Source: Vibrio campbellii CAIM 519 = NBRC 15631 = ATCC 25920 (GTDB lineage: Bacteria > Pseudomonadota > Gammaproteobacteria > Enterobacterales > Vibrionaceae). Taken from it: a stretch of 64,000 nt of DNA. The position numbers and the translations under genes are program-made. The notes below the pieces were generated by a model. It was not told where the DNA came from and did no database searches. It saw only the letters and a program-made list of their open reading frames with translations. Where the stretch lies: the NCBI RefSeq assembly GCF_002163755.1, contig NZ_CP015863.1, positions 682,001 through 746,000 on the forward strand. The letters run 5' to 3'. This document shows, piece by piece, positions 42,883-52,014 of the stretch; position 1 is the first letter of the stretch, and each line of letters opens with the position of its first letter.

Positions 42883-44211
42883 ATGTCTTACGTGTTTCAC
42901 CGTCATTGCCACGCCAAATTGCCCACTATCGCCAGAGGGGAAGGGGTTTATCTGTTCGATAATCAAGGCAACCAATATCTCGATGCTTGCGGTGGCGCTG
43001 CCGTATCAAACCTTGGGCACAGCCACCAAGCTGTTAAACAAGCCATGCTCGACCAAATCGAAAAAGTATCTTTTGCTCACACTGGCTTTTTTACTAGTGA
43101 AGCAAGTGAGCAGTTGGCTGAGCTGATTTGCCAGCAAATGCCATCGCAATTCAATCATGTCTACTTAGTCAGTGGGGGCTCTGAAGCGGTTGAATCTGCA
43201 CTAAAGATGGCAAGGCAATACTTTGTGGAATGTGGCAAACCTGAGAAAAAGCAGTTTATTGCCCGCCAACAAAGCTACCACGGTAATACACTTGGTGCGT
43301 TGGCTGTTGGTGGAAATGAATGGCGGCGTGAACCTTTCAAACCTATCTTACACCCAAGCCATCACATTGCGCCGTGTTATGCCTATCGTCATCAAAGGCA
43401 AGGCGAATCAGAACTCGATTATTCACTGAGAGCGGCCAATGAGCTTGAAGCTAAAATTTTAGAACTGGGCTCGGATAACGTCATGGCTTTTGTTGCAGAG
43501 CCGATTGTTGGCGCAACAGCTGGTGCAGTACCTGCCACTCAAGGTCACTTCAAACGAATACGAGAAATTTGCGATCGCTATGATGTGTTGCTGATCATGG
43601 ATGAGGTGATGTGTGGTGTTGGACGCTGCGGTAGCTTTTTTGCTTTTGAACAAGAGCAGGCCGTCCCAGATTTAGTCTGTATGGCGAAAGGTTTAGGGGC
43701 GGGTTATCAACCAATCGGAGCCGTTGTTGCCAACGATAAAATCTATCATGCAATCGCGTCTGGTAGTGGCTTCTTTCAGCATGGGCATACCTTTATGGCG
43801 CACCCTGTTGCGTGCGCAGCAGCTGTTGCAACCATTCAAACCATCGGTGACCAAAAGCTCTTGCAAGCCGTCAATCAACAAGGGGCGATGTTAAAAAGAG
43901 AGCTCGAATCGGCGCTTTCAGACTTCCCATATATTGGGGATATTCGTGGTAAAGGGCTGTTTCTTGGCATTGAGCTTGTAGCAGACAAAGTAAGTAAAAT
44001 CCCGCTGCCTAATTCAACTTTGGCAGACAAAAAGGTCAAGCAACAAGCGATGAAAAATGGACTGATGTGCTACCCAATGGGCGGCACGATTGATGGTATA
44101 AATGGGCATCATATCCTTCTTGCACCGCCTTTTATCATCGAACGAAGCCATATTGACGAGCTGGTGGATAAGCTCACTCGTTCACTTAGAGAGGTGTCGC
44201 AGAAATGGTAG
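42883..44211 (+). CDS. Class III PLP aminotransferase
   Basis: The 442-residue protein is a class III (omega-amino acid type) aminotransferase. It has GGAAVSNLGHSHQAV, VSGGSEAVESALKMARQYF, the cofactor aspartate in IMDEVMCGVGRCG (Asp240) and the PLP lysine Lys269 in DLVCMAKGLGAGYQP. Members use omega- or beta-amino acids with pyruvate or 2-oxoglutarate; the substrate here is unknown. Its stop overlaps the start of the BKACE gene by seven bases, so the two are translationally coupled. It could produce the beta-keto acid that BKACE cleaves. Confidence 0.9.
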   Translation: MSYVFHRHCHAKLPTIARGEGVYLFDNQGNQYLDACGGAAVSNLGHSHQAVKQAMLDQIEKVSFAHTGFFTSEASEQLAELICQQMPSQFNHVYLVSGGSEAVESALKMARQYFVECGKPEKKQFIARQQSYHGNTLGALAVGGNEWRREPFKPILHPSHHIAPCYAYRHQRQGESELDYSLRAANELEAKILELGSDNVMAFVAEPIVGATAGAVPATQGHFKRIREICDRYDVLLIMDEVMCGVGRCGSFFAFEQEQAVPDLVCMAKGLGAGYQPIGAVVANDKIYHAIASGSGFFQHGHTFMAHPVACAAAVATIQTIGDQKLLQAVNQQGAMLKRELESALSDFPYIGDIRGKGLFLGIELVADKVSKIPLPNSTLADKKVKQQAMKNGLMCYPMGGTIDGINGHHILLAPPFIIERSHIDELVDKLTRSLREVSQKW

Positions 44212-45041
44212 TGAACTCCCAAACTAAAAGGGCTCGAATCGCGATTATTGTTGCGCCCAATGGGGCGAGAAAAACTAAGCAATACCATGCTCAATTGCCG
44301 ATGAATACTGAAGAAATGGTTGCCGAGGCGAAAGCATGTCAAACGGTAGGGGCTACCATGATTCATTTGCACGCGAGAGATGCGCAAGGCAGACATTCTC
44401 TAGAGTTAGATGACAACTTAGAAATCTACCACGCGGTGAAAGCTGCGGTGGGGGATTCGATGATTGTTCAGCTCACGACTGAGGCTGTTGGAATGTATTC
44501 ACCACAACAACAAATGGCGCTGGTTAAAGCGGTAAAACCAGAAGCCGCTTCCTTTGCTTTGCGTGAACTGATTCCTGATGAGCAGAGTGAAGAGCAAGGT
44601 TTTGTCTTTTTCGATTGGGTCGCTGCTCAGGGCATTCTCAGTCAAATCATTTTGTATGATCAGGCAGACATCGAGCGCTATTTCTCCCTACGAGAGCGAG
44701 GCGTTTTACCCAAGCACAACCAACACGCGTTAGTGGTTCTTGGTCGATATCATGAGGCTCAACAATCTTCGCCATGGGATTTACGAGCAATGCATTTAGA
44801 GCGCTTTATCGAAGAGAAGGTTAGATGTGCCGTGTGCGCGTTTGGCGCGAGAGAACAAGACTGTTTAACCCATGCAATGTTACTGGGATTGGATGTTCGG
44901 GTAGGCTTTGAGAACAACCATTTGAGTTCGGATGGTCAACTTGCAAAAAGCAATGCAGAGCAAGTTCGGCGATTAAAAGAGATTTTTGAATTGCTCGATG
45001 TGCCACTGCATGATGCAGAAAGTTTTCGAGAGTCCATTTAG
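44205..45041 (+). CDS. Beta-keto acid cleavage enzyme (BKACE, DUF849)
   Basis: BKACE enzymes condense a beta-keto acid with acetyl-CoA and split it into acetoacetate and a new acyl-CoA; the founding member, Kce, acts on 3-keto-5-aminohexanoate. The 278-residue protein shows IIVAPNGARKTK, the zinc histidines His54 and His56 in MIHLHARD, and a third ligand Glu236 in VRVGFENNHLSSDG. The substrate side chain cannot be predicted. It overlaps the upstream aminotransferase and faces an NhaC-family transporter across a bidirectional terminator. Confidence 0.88.
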   Translation: MVVNSQTKRARIAIIVAPNGARKTKQYHAQLPMNTEEMVAEAKACQTVGATMIHLHARDAQGRHSLELDDNLEIYHAVKAAVGDSMIVQLTTEAVGMYSPQQQMALVKAVKPEAASFALRELIPDEQSEEQGFVFFDWVAAQGILSQIILYDQADIERYFSLRERGVLPKHNQHALVVLGRYHEAQQSSPWDLRAMHLERFIEEKVRCAVCAFGAREQDCLTHAMLLGLDVRVGFENNHLSSDGQLAKSNAEQVRRLKEIFELLDVPLHDAESFRESI

Positions 45042-45051
45042 TCACGGACAT

Positions 45052-45078
45052 AAAAAAGGCTCCAATCGGAGCCTTCTT
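45052..45078. terminator. Bidirectional terminator
   Basis: An 8-bp stem AAGGCTCC/GGAGCCTT with loop AATC is flanked by a run of A on the left and CTTCTT on the right. It lies between the convergent BKACE and transporter genes; it is stronger for the minus-strand gene. Confidence 0.82.
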
Positions 45079-45089
45079 CAAATCTAATT

Positions 45090-46457
45090 TTAGCTTTCAG
45101 TCTGAGTTACAGACTGACGCGCTGGATGCTTGATAAACACCGCCACGATTGCTGCAATTGCAAGCGCGAAACAGTAGTAAGAGTTCGCGACAACTTCTAG
45201 TGGAGAAAGGTGAAATACCGAGCCCAGTAGCAGAACTTGTGCGCCGTATGGCAATACACCTTGGATAACACACGAGAAGATATCCAACAAACTTGCAGAG
45301 CGACGTGGTGATACGTTGTTCTCTTCTGCCAGTTGACGAGCCACGCTACCTGATACAATGATGGCAACGGTGTTGTTGGCGGTACAGGTATTCACCATCG
45401 CAACCAGGCCAGCAATACCTAACTCACTTGCGCGGCTACTGACGTTCAGAGAATGCTTTGAACTAAATTTAGCTATCATGTTACTTACAAGATTTGTCAG
45501 AAATGCTAAGCCACCCTGGCGGCGCATGAGTTCACTTAAACCACCGATTAGCATCGAAAGTAAGAAGATCTCTTGCATATTAGTGAATCCAGAATAAACA
45601 TCATTTGCAAGGTTAGCAACGGCGTAATCTTTCACAAAGGTCAAGCAGCTAATTCCTGCTAAGCCTATCCCTATTGTCAATACGACGAAGACGTTCACTC
45701 CGGAAGCGGCTAGTACAAGAATAGAGATGTAAGGTAAAATCTTAAGCCATTCAATAGCCCCAGTCTCTGGTAATACCGCTTCCGTACTAAAGTAAGTAAA
45801 AATTGCAATAGCGACTAAGGCTGCTGGTATTGCTATGCGGACATTCTCTCTGAATTTATCCTTCATTTGGCATCCCTGAGAGCGTGTTGCAGCAATTGTA
45901 GTGTCCGAAATTATCGACAGGTTATCACCAAACATGGCTCCACTCAGTACTACACCTGCGGTAAGAGGAATGCTCATGCCAGCAGACTGCGCAATACCCA
46001 ATGCTACTGGAGCTATAGCGGCAATGGTGCCCATTGACGTACCCATCGCGGTCGCAATAAATGCAGAAATCACGAAGATACCCGGTAAGATTAAGCCAGA
46101 GGGTAAGGTAGCCAAGCCAAAATTAACCGTTGCATCGACACCGCCAGATGCTTTTGCTACCGATGCAAAAGCGCCTGCAAGCAAGTAGATCATGCACATG
46201 GCGATGATGTCTGAATGACCAACACCCTGCATAAAATGTTCAATTGCTTTATTGAGCTTATCTTTACTTAGAATAAGAGCGAGAATCACCGCTGGCAAAG
46301 CAGCGATTGGTGCTGGGAATTGATAGAATGCCAGAGCGACACCCTGAAAAGAAAGATAAGTGCCTACGCCAATAAACAGCGCAAGGAATAACACTAAAGG
46401 TAAAAGTGCGACCGCTGATGGTGCGATTGCTTTATTAGAATTTTTAGAACCAGACAT
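45090..46457 (-). CDS. NhaC-superfamily transporter near the BKACE operon
   Basis: ATG 46457 gives 455 residues with about eleven hydrophobic segments and the NhaC-type patterns TAMGTSMGTIAAIAPVALGI and SGAMFGDNLSIISDTTIAAT. The longer open frame from 46520 adds 21 residues and runs into a palindrome, so is less likely. Annotation would be Na+/H+ antiporter. Its position suggests import of the amino acid used by the convergent aminotransferase-BKACE pair, or export/ion coupling; this is inference. It is a distant paralogue of the transporter at 30750. Confidence 0.85.
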   Translation of the reverse strand: MSGSKNSNKAIAPSAVALLPLVLFLALFIGVGTYLSFQGVALAFYQFPAPIAALPAVILALILSKDKLNKAIEHFMQGVGHSDIIAMCMIYLLAGAFASVAKASGGVDATVNFGLATLPSGLILPGIFVISAFIATAMGTSMGTIAAIAPVALGIAQSAGMSIPLTAGVVLSGAMFGDNLSIISDTTIAATRSQGCQMKDKFRENVRIAIPAALVAIAIFTYFSTEAVLPETGAIEWLKILPYISILVLAASGVNVFVVLTIGIGLAGISCLTFVKDYAVANLANDVYSGFTNMQEIFLLSMLIGGLSELMRRQGGLAFLTNLVSNMIAKFSSKHSLNVSSRASELGIAGLVAMVNTCTANNTVAIIVSGSVARQLAEENNVSPRRSASLLDIFSCVIQGVLPYGAQVLLLGSVFHLSPLEVVANSYYCFALAIAAIVAVFIKHPARQSVTQTES

Positions 46458-46519
46458 GTGAACGACAACATAATCAATAAATAAGGCGAGCAGACTAATC
46501 TGACACCAAAGACTTGTCA

Positions 46520-46531
46520 ACGTCTAGACGT
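46520..46531. promoter_or_regulatory. Perfect 12-bp palindrome upstream of the NhaC-family gene
   Basis: ACGTCTAGACGT is a perfect palindrome 63 bp upstream of the transporter start (minus strand), overlapped by a further GTCTA copy. It has the look of an operator for a dimeric regulator, for example of the GntR type. No match to a named regulator is claimed. Confidence 0.4.
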
Positions 46532-46564
46532 CTAAATGGCTGGCTATTTTTAATCTAAAAGACC

Positions 46565-46611
46565 AATAAAAAAGGCTCACATAACATATCTTATTGATAC
46601 CGTGAGCCTTT
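46565..46611 (-). terminator. Terminator of the DedA gene
   Basis: A 10-bp stem AAAGGCTCAC/GTGAGCCTTT (46571-46580/46602-46611) has a 21-base loop. On the minus strand it is followed by a T-rich run (complement of AATAAAAAA). It lies 26 bases after the DedA stop. Confidence 0.75.
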
Positions 46612-46636
46612 GCGGAATTACATTGGTTTAGAGCAT

Positions 46637-47236
46637 TTACGCTTTTTTTCGTTTGAGAAGTGCGAAGATCATCAGTGAGAACAGCAGTGCTGCACTAGAC
46701 CAAACCACGTAGCGATGATCGGTATAGAACTGGCTAAGGACGCTCAAGTGCTCAAACGTGAAGTTGGTGAGCAAACTGAACACGGCAACCCAAATGGTGG
46801 TTGCAAGCGCGTTACCCAACAAGAACTCTTTGCGCGGCATCTTAGCAATACCGCAAGCAAGCGGCATAAACTGCTTCATCCCTTCAATAAAGCGACTGAC
46901 AACTAAACAAGCAGGACCATACTTTTGAATCGTACTTTGTAGCTTCTGCATTTTGGGGCCAGAAATATAGCCTTTCTTATCTAACCAACCTTCAAAGTAA
47001 TAGCCAATCAGGTAGCCGCACGTGTTGCCAAAAAAGCAACTCAACCAAGAGACTATCATCACTAGGCTCAGGTTCATGACATGCTCTGATGAGATGATAG
47101 ACGCCGCAATCATCAGCGATTGCCCCGGCATCGGAATACCAATGCCTTCAAGAAAGATGCTGACGATAAGGGCGAGATAGCCATATTGCTCAAGCAGCGG
47201 CTTCATCGCCATCAATAGTTCATTTATGTGTTCCAA
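46637..47236 (-). CDS. DedA-family membrane protein
   Basis: The 199-residue protein has the DedA (SNARE-associated) domain pattern: FLEGIGIPMPGQSLMIAASI, SCFFGNTCGYLIGYYFEGW, and the conserved basic motif VVSRFIEGMKQFMPLACGIA. About five hydrophobic segments end in a lysine-rich tail. DedA proteins include undecaprenyl-phosphate and phospholipid translocases and are linked to proton motive force and drug tolerance. Specific substrate is not predictable. It lies 121 bp downstream of the YccS-like gene on the same strand. Confidence 0.9.
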   Translation of the reverse strand: MEHINELLMAMKPLLEQYGYLALIVSIFLEGIGIPMPGQSLMIAASIISSEHVMNLSLVMIVSWLSCFFGNTCGYLIGYYFEGWLDKKGYISGPKMQKLQSTIQKYGPACLVVSRFIEGMKQFMPLACGIAKMPRKEFLLGNALATTIWVAVFSLLTNFTFEHLSVLSQFYTDHRYVVWSSAALLFSLMIFALLKRKKA

Positions 47237-47357
47237 ACGCTTTCCTCTAACAAAAGTGGAACGAAGCTGGAGTGATACTCCTGTTAGTTAGCTTGGTCAA
47301 TCGACGTTGTTCTCAGTCAGTAAAATCTGACACGCCGTTGATAATAGTGCTGCGTAT

Positions 47358-49400
47358 TTAGTCTTTTAGGTTACGCCTTACTAAGTCGTGCATTTGTTTA
47401 ATGGTCATCAATGCTAACCAGATGATCTCTTCGACAGATCGTTGACCAGCCCTTGAGGAGGGATGATCGGCATCGGTTTTATTGCTCAGCGCTGGCAGTT
47501 CATGCACGCGATTGTCACGAATCGTACTGATCAACGCATCCATCGCATCATGAATAAGGCGTTCGACTTGCGGTGAGCCTTGGTAATAGGTGCCCGCTCT
47601 CACTAGAGGGAGCAGCAAGCAAAGGTAGTGACTCAACAAGCGATAATGGCTCAACATATCTTCATAATAATGTGGATCGGCACGAGTGTGCCTTGGCTCT
47701 TGTTGCATCTCGTTGTAAATCAGTTCAAGGTCACTTTCAGCGGTGAGCATAGCGGCACGTTGCTTAGTGAGCGCCATGTGATCACGTTGCTCAGTGTCGA
47801 CTTGTAACTGCTCATAGCAATACACAAATAAGCTTTTTGAACTATCGAGCGCTTTTAATGCTTGGGTATGAATCTCCTTACCTCGCCACTGCGGCCACAA
47901 TAAGCCATAACCGAGCAAGACAATTGCGCCACCGACGACATTGTCGATCAAGCGCGGAGCGGCAAAGTCGAGCCCTTGGTGTGCCATGGTCTGATAAACC
48001 AAAATCAACAGTGCGGTAATACAGCCAATCGCCAGCGAATAATGACGCATAATATTGAGCATTGCGACAGGTAATAGAACTGCGATCAACACAAACAGGA
48101 TGTTCGTTGGTACGCCTAGATGAATCAATGAAGTGGCGAACAATACCCCAAGCGCCGTACCTAAACAGCGTTGCCAAGTCTTACTGCGGGTGGCCAAGAA
48201 ACTCGGCTGGATCACCATCAACATGGAAATTAATACCCAATCCGGGCGAATCAATTCAAAGTATTCAGCAATCCCAGCGCCAAGAGCAAACATCAAACCA
48301 ACGCGAGTCACGTGGCGCCAAATCGGGTTGTCTCGACTTGGTAAACGGAAAGACAGTTCGAATGGTTGTACCTCAAAGGAACGTTCATAAGCAGGTTCAT
48401 TAAGCTCAATACGACGAGAAATATGCTTGACCGCGTATGCCCAGTAGCGAAAACGAGGTTGGTCTTCTAGCTTCACTGCCTCAATCAAATCATGGGCTTC
48501 CTGCTCCAGTGAGCTTAAGTGTTCCATCTCTTCATGCGTGTTATGCAAAAGCTGCTTGGCTTTGTGTCTTAATCTTTGCTGACAATGTTGGCTCCAAACC
48601 AAGAGTAGATCTCGTTTCGATTTGCTGGATTGAAATTGCTTGAGTAGATCAGGGTTGCTGGTATGACTGCTCAAGATGACTTCAAACGTATCGAGCGCTA
48701 AAAACAAAGCCTGACGTAGAGAGTTGGCATCTTCATGTTTAGAGCGAAAAGATTCTGATTGCAGCGCTTGCTGAAACAGTTCAATCAACTGATATTTGAT
48801 GCGTCGTTTCGGGGCATCGTTTTCGCTTCCAAGCAAGAAAGCTTGGCGATATTGAATATAGTCCGCTAGCGTCTCGTAAATCGCAGAAAGACAAACACGC
48901 AGCGCGTAATGTTTCCATAAGGCAAACCAAAGCCAACTGAACAGCGCAAAAATGAGTGGTCCCAACACCAACATAGGATAGAGACCAAGTACCGCGCTGG
49001 AACTATGTAGTGACAAGCTCACGACCGCGATCAGTAAGCTCGACATGCCAAGGCGTCCCCAAAACGGACCATTCACTGCTGCACTCGCCAATACTGCTCC
49101 CATCGCGCCGTAAGTCAGCCACAGTGGTAAGCCCATATTCAGCAGGGCATAACTGATGACAAGCGTAATGCTCCACGTGAAAGCGGTAATTGCAAAGCGT
49201 GTCCAACGCCTAGGACCGGCAGTGTCTAAACCACTGATCAATGCTGCAGGCATGGTCATTAAAGCCGTCATGGCGAGATTGATTTGGTTGAATAGCACAC
49301 CCAACCCCATGAACAGAACAATCGCGCTGGTGGCACGCAGACCAAGGTTCACTGAAGGGGAGTACCAGATTTTACGCAGAAAGGCAGGAGATAACGTCAT
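47358..49400 (-). CDS. yccS: YccS/YhfK-type FUSC-family membrane protein
   Basis: The 680-residue inner-membrane protein has two blocks of transmembrane helices (about residues 15-165 and 360-500), each followed by a cytoplasmic helical domain. This is the layout of the YccS/YhfK and FUSC families related to aromatic-acid efflux proteins. Recognisable segments are LVLISMLMVIQPSFLATRSK, TWQRCLGTALGV and WRRHVTRVGLMFALGAG-like (here IWRHVTRVGLMFALGAGIAE). Function in E. coli is unknown. The symbol is given by family resemblance; YhfK is an alternative. Confidence 0.78.
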   Translation of the reverse strand: MTLSPAFLRKIWYSPSVNLGLRATSAIVLFMGLGVLFNQINLAMTALMTMPAALISGLDTAGPRRWTRFAITAFTWSITLVISYALLNMGLPLWLTYGAMGAVLASAAVNGPFWGRLGMSSLLIAVVSLSLHSSSAVLGLYPMLVLGPLIFALFSWLWFALWKHYALRVCLSAIYETLADYIQYRQAFLLGSENDAPKRRIKYQLIELFQQALQSESFRSKHEDANSLRQALFLALDTFEVILSSHTSNPDLLKQFQSSKSKRDLLLVWSQHCQQRLRHKAKQLLHNTHEEMEHLSSLEQEAHDLIEAVKLEDQPRFRYWAYAVKHISRRIELNEPAYERSFEVQPFELSFRLPSRDNPIWRHVTRVGLMFALGAGIAEYFELIRPDWVLISMLMVIQPSFLATRSKTWQRCLGTALGVLFATSLIHLGVPTNILFVLIAVLLPVAMLNIMRHYSLAIGCITALLILVYQTMAHQGLDFAAPRLIDNVVGGAIVLLGYGLLWPQWRGKEIHTQALKALDSSKSLFVYCYEQLQVDTEQRDHMALTKQRAAMLTAESDLELIYNEMQQEPRHTRADPHYYEDMLSHYRLLSHYLCLLLPLVRAGTYYQGSPQVERLIHDAMDALISTIRDNRVHELPALSNKTDADHPSSRAGQRSVEEIIWLALMTIKQMHDLVRRNLKD

Positions 49401-49499
49401 AAACCCTCATTACAGTTGGCAACACCTTCAGTGTAACGCGAATATCTTTTGATGTGCTGGCTTCAACCACAGATTGAAAAATTGAGGCGGAGTCGTTAT

Positions 49500-50393
49500 C
49501 TAACCGACGCCTTCTCCAAGCTGAGTAAATAGCCAATCATTGAACAGCGAGACTTTTCGCGCCGCTAGACGGTAGTTCGGCACAAATACGTAATAGCCAT
49601 AATGGCTATGCATACTCAATTGTTGGATGTGGTGGACCTCACCTCTCGACATCGCCTGTTGCACCATAAAATCAGGCAGGAGGGCAAGCCCTTTGCCAAG
49701 CTTTACCGCTTCATAAGAAAGATAGAAATGCTCATGACCGACAGGGTGATAATGAATCGCGCTTTGCAGAGATTGTTCTAGTTTGAACTGCTCCCACAAC
49801 TGCGGGCGCGTTGTTTGAGGAATAAAAGCGAAATTCGCAATGGACTGTTTGTCGTTACACGTTGAAGAACTTGATGAGCCCGTTAGCAGCAGCATTTCTT
49901 GACGCAACAATCGACCATGTTCGTAGTGACTAGAAAGAGGAAGGCAACGGATGGTGATGTCGCTGTCTACATCTAACTGATTTATTGGACCATCACTGGT
50001 ACGAACTTTAACGCGGATATCAGGATGGTTTTGATGGAAGGCATCAATGTTCGGTACCAACCACAAACTGGCGAAAGAAGGCGTGACATCGACCACCAAT
50101 AATTCTTGCTCTGTGTCGGTTTGAATCAAGCTTGCCGTGGCATGTTGGATGATCTCCAACGCTTCGGTCACCTTGGGTAAGTAACGTTTTCCTTCTTCTG
50201 TGAGCTCAATACCATTGAGACCACGCTGAATTAATGGCAGCCCAACCAGTTGCTCTAACGTCGCAATTTGTTTGCTCACGGCACCTTGAGTCACGCACAA
50301 ACTTTCTGCCGCTTTAGAAAAACTCAGATGGTTAGCAACCGCAACAAAGGTTCTAAGTGCACGAATAGAAGGGTATTCACTGCCTTTTAGCAT
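49500..50393 (-). CDS. LysR-family transcription regulator (GcvA-like)
   Basis: The 297-residue protein has an N-terminal winged helix (ALRTFVAVANHLSFSKAAES, VTQGAVSKQIATLEQLVGLP) and an effector domain with the GcvA-type start VDVTPSFASLWLVPNIDAFH. It lies between ssrA and the YccS-like gene, all on the minus strand, 99 bases upstream of the latter. A regulatory link to that gene is possible but not shown. The start at ATG 50393 has no in-frame competitor nearby. Confidence 0.87.
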   Translation of the reverse strand: MLKGSEYPSIRALRTFVAVANHLSFSKAAESLCVTQGAVSKQIATLEQLVGLPLIQRGLNGIELTEEGKRYLPKVTEALEIIQHATASLIQTDTEQELLVVDVTPSFASLWLVPNIDAFHQNHPDIRVKVRTSDGPINQLDVDSDITIRCLPLSSHYEHGRLLRQEMLLLTGSSSSSTCNDKQSIANFAFIPQTTRPQLWEQFKLEQSLQSAIHYHPVGHEHFYLSYEAVKLGKGLALLPDFMVQQAMSRGEVHHIQQLSMHSHYGYYVFVPNYRLAARKVSLFNDWLFTQLGEGVG

Positions 50394-50488
50394 AAACTCA
50401 CGTCCATTGATGAATGCTTAACCACAGACTAAGAGATTTTGGCTTGGAATCAAAGCGATGAGTTGAGGGGGGATGCAAACTGCAGATA

Positions 50489-50521
50489 CAAAAAGGGCCA
50501 ACCCTTTCGAGTTGGCCCTTT
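50489..50521 (-). terminator. Terminator of ssrA
   Basis: An 11-bp perfect stem AAAGGGCCAAC/GTTGGCCCTTT with an eight-base loop is flanked by a further run of A (T-run on the minus strand). It begins ten bases past the tmRNA 3' end. Confidence 0.88.
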
Positions 50522-50530
50522 CCAAACGTT

Positions 50531-50898
50531 TGGTGGAGCTGGCGGGAGTTGAACCCGCGTCCGAAAACCTTTCATCATTGGTACTACATGCTTAGTCGAT
50601 CTTTAAATTCACCACCCACCTGCGAACCGACACGCTAGTAAATGACTATCCTGAATTAAAATTCACCGTTCATCTCTCAGGCGGGAGAATCCGGGCTAGC
50701 GCGTTTGGGTTTGATCCCTCGTTGGTCCCCGTCTTACGTGCGGAAGCTAGGGCGAGAGAGCTCTGAGCAGGTTATTAAGCTGCTAGTGCGTAGTTTTCGT
50801 CGTTTGCGACTATTTTTTTGCGGTTTGTTAACGAGGCCTACCGCACCTCGGCATGCACCTCAGACTTCTGAATTCCCGTCGAATCCTAAATCAGCCCC
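50531..50898 (-). ncRNA. ssrA: Transfer-messenger RNA (tmRNA)
   Basis: This 368-nt RNA rescues stalled ribosomes with SmpB. Its 5' end GGGGCTGATTTAGGATTCG and 3' end CCCGCCAGCTCCACCA pair as the tRNA-like domain, with the T-loop GTTCAACTC. The tag reading frame at 50775-50807 (minus strand) encodes ANDENYALAA and a stop. It lies 68 bases downstream of smpB. The 3' end is the insertion point of pathogenicity island VPI-1 in V. cholerae; here it is intact and no integrase gene is adjacent. Confidence 0.98.
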
Positions 50899-50966
50899 AG
50901 AGGTAATATCGGCATAGTAACAGAAAAGTCTAGGCTGTCCAGTACTATGCGTCTAAGTGGTCAAGT

Positions 50967-51452
50967 TTAACGCAGTGAGCTCTTCATTACGCGCGCTTTT
51001 TCACGAGCCCAATCTTTTTCTTTAAGATCGGTACGTTTGTCGTGAAGCTTTTTACCTTTCGCAACACCAATTTTGATCTTTACCCAAGAGCGAGACCAGT
51101 ACAGTGACAACGCGGCTAGCGTCATACCTTCACGGTTGATGCGACCAAGAAGGTTGTCGAGTTCACGACGACTCATCAATAGTTTGCGCACACGTGTAGG
51201 GTTTGCGACAACATGAGTAGAAGCTTGGTTAAGAGGTGTGATCGTCATTCCGCTGACAAAAGCTTCGCCGTCACGCATGAAAACGTAGCTTTCAGCGATG
51301 TTGGCTTTGCCTTGGCGAAGTGCTTTCACTTCCCAGCCTTGTAGCTCCATGCCGGCTTCAATTTCATCGTCAATGAAGTATTCGTGGCGAGCTTTTTTGT
51401 TAAGCGCGATAGTGTTACTACCCGCTTTTTGCTTTGATTTTTTCTTTACCAT
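50967..51452 (-). CDS. smpB: SsrA-binding protein SmpB
   Basis: SmpB binds the tRNA-like end of tmRNA and brings it to stalled ribosomes. The 161-residue protein has the conserved NKKARHEYFIDDEIEAGMEL, GWEVKALRQGKANI and ESYVFMRDGEAF. The C-terminal tail (HDKRTDLKEKDWAREKARVM) is the part that enters the mRNA channel. It is directly upstream of ssrA and divergent from ratA. Confidence 0.97.
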   Translation of the reverse strand: MVKKKSKQKAGSNTIALNKKARHEYFIDDEIEAGMELQGWEVKALRQGKANIAESYVFMRDGEAFVSGMTITPLNQASTHVVANPTRVRKLLMSRRELDNLLGRINREGMTLAALSLYWSRSWVKIKIGVAKGKKLHDKRTDLKEKDWAREKARVMKSSLR

Positions 51453-51570
51453 AATGAACTCATTATACGGGTTGGATATACGTTAGGAAATCCTTTTATT
51501 TGCTCTATCGTGGAATAAAAGTACAATTGGCACAAGTCTTAAACATGTACGCGTATCGATAGGAGTGTGT

Positions 51571-52014
51571 ATGAAGCAAATCAGCCGTTCTGCTTTAGTG
51601 TCTTTTAGTGCAGAGCAGATGTTCGATCTAGTCAATGATGTTTCGAAGTATCCTGAGTTCCTACCTGGTTGTTCAGGTTCAAGAATCGTTGAGTCTTCGG
51701 GCGAGGGCATGGTGGCTTCTGTCGATGTAGCAAAAGCAGGTATCAGCAAGACATTCACCACGTCTAACGAGCTTATTCCGGGCCAGGCTATCATGATGAA
51801 TTTGGTTGATGGACCATTTAAGACATTGCGTGGTGGCTGGATCTTTACCGCACTTGACGAGCAAGCGTGTAAAGTCGAGCTTAAGCTTGAGTTTGAATTC
51901 TCAAGCAGAATGATCGAAATGGCTTTCGGCAAGATTTTCAACGAGCTCACCAGTAACATGGTGAATGCTTTTACCAATCGAGCGAAACAGGTATACGAGT
52001 GCTATGAGTATTGA
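51571..52014 (+). CDS. ratA: RatA, COQ10/START-domain toxin-like protein
   Basis: RatA has a START-like lipid-binding fold; the E. coli protein was described as a 50S-binding toxin blocking 70S formation, and related proteins bind ubiquinone. ATG 51571 (AGGAG upstream) gives 147 residues beginning MKQISRSALVSFSAEQMFDL. The family motif DVSKYPEFLPGCSGSRI and the C-terminal helix ELTSNMVNAFTNRAKQVYE are present. It overlaps ratB by 11 bases, so the two are coupled. Confidence 0.93.
   Translation: MKQISRSALVSFSAEQMFDLVNDVSKYPEFLPGCSGSRIVESSGEGMVASVDVAKAGISKTFTTSNELIPGQAIMMNLVDGPFKTLRGGWIFTALDEQACKVELKLEFEFSSRMIEMAFGKIFNELTSNMVNAFTNRAKQVYECYEY

Noticed and set aside
50531..50898. tRNA gene suggested by a tRNA-like 3' end (GTTCAACTC arm, CCA)
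   Set aside because: The matching 5' half and the ANDENYALAA tag frame show it is the tRNA-like domain of tmRNA.
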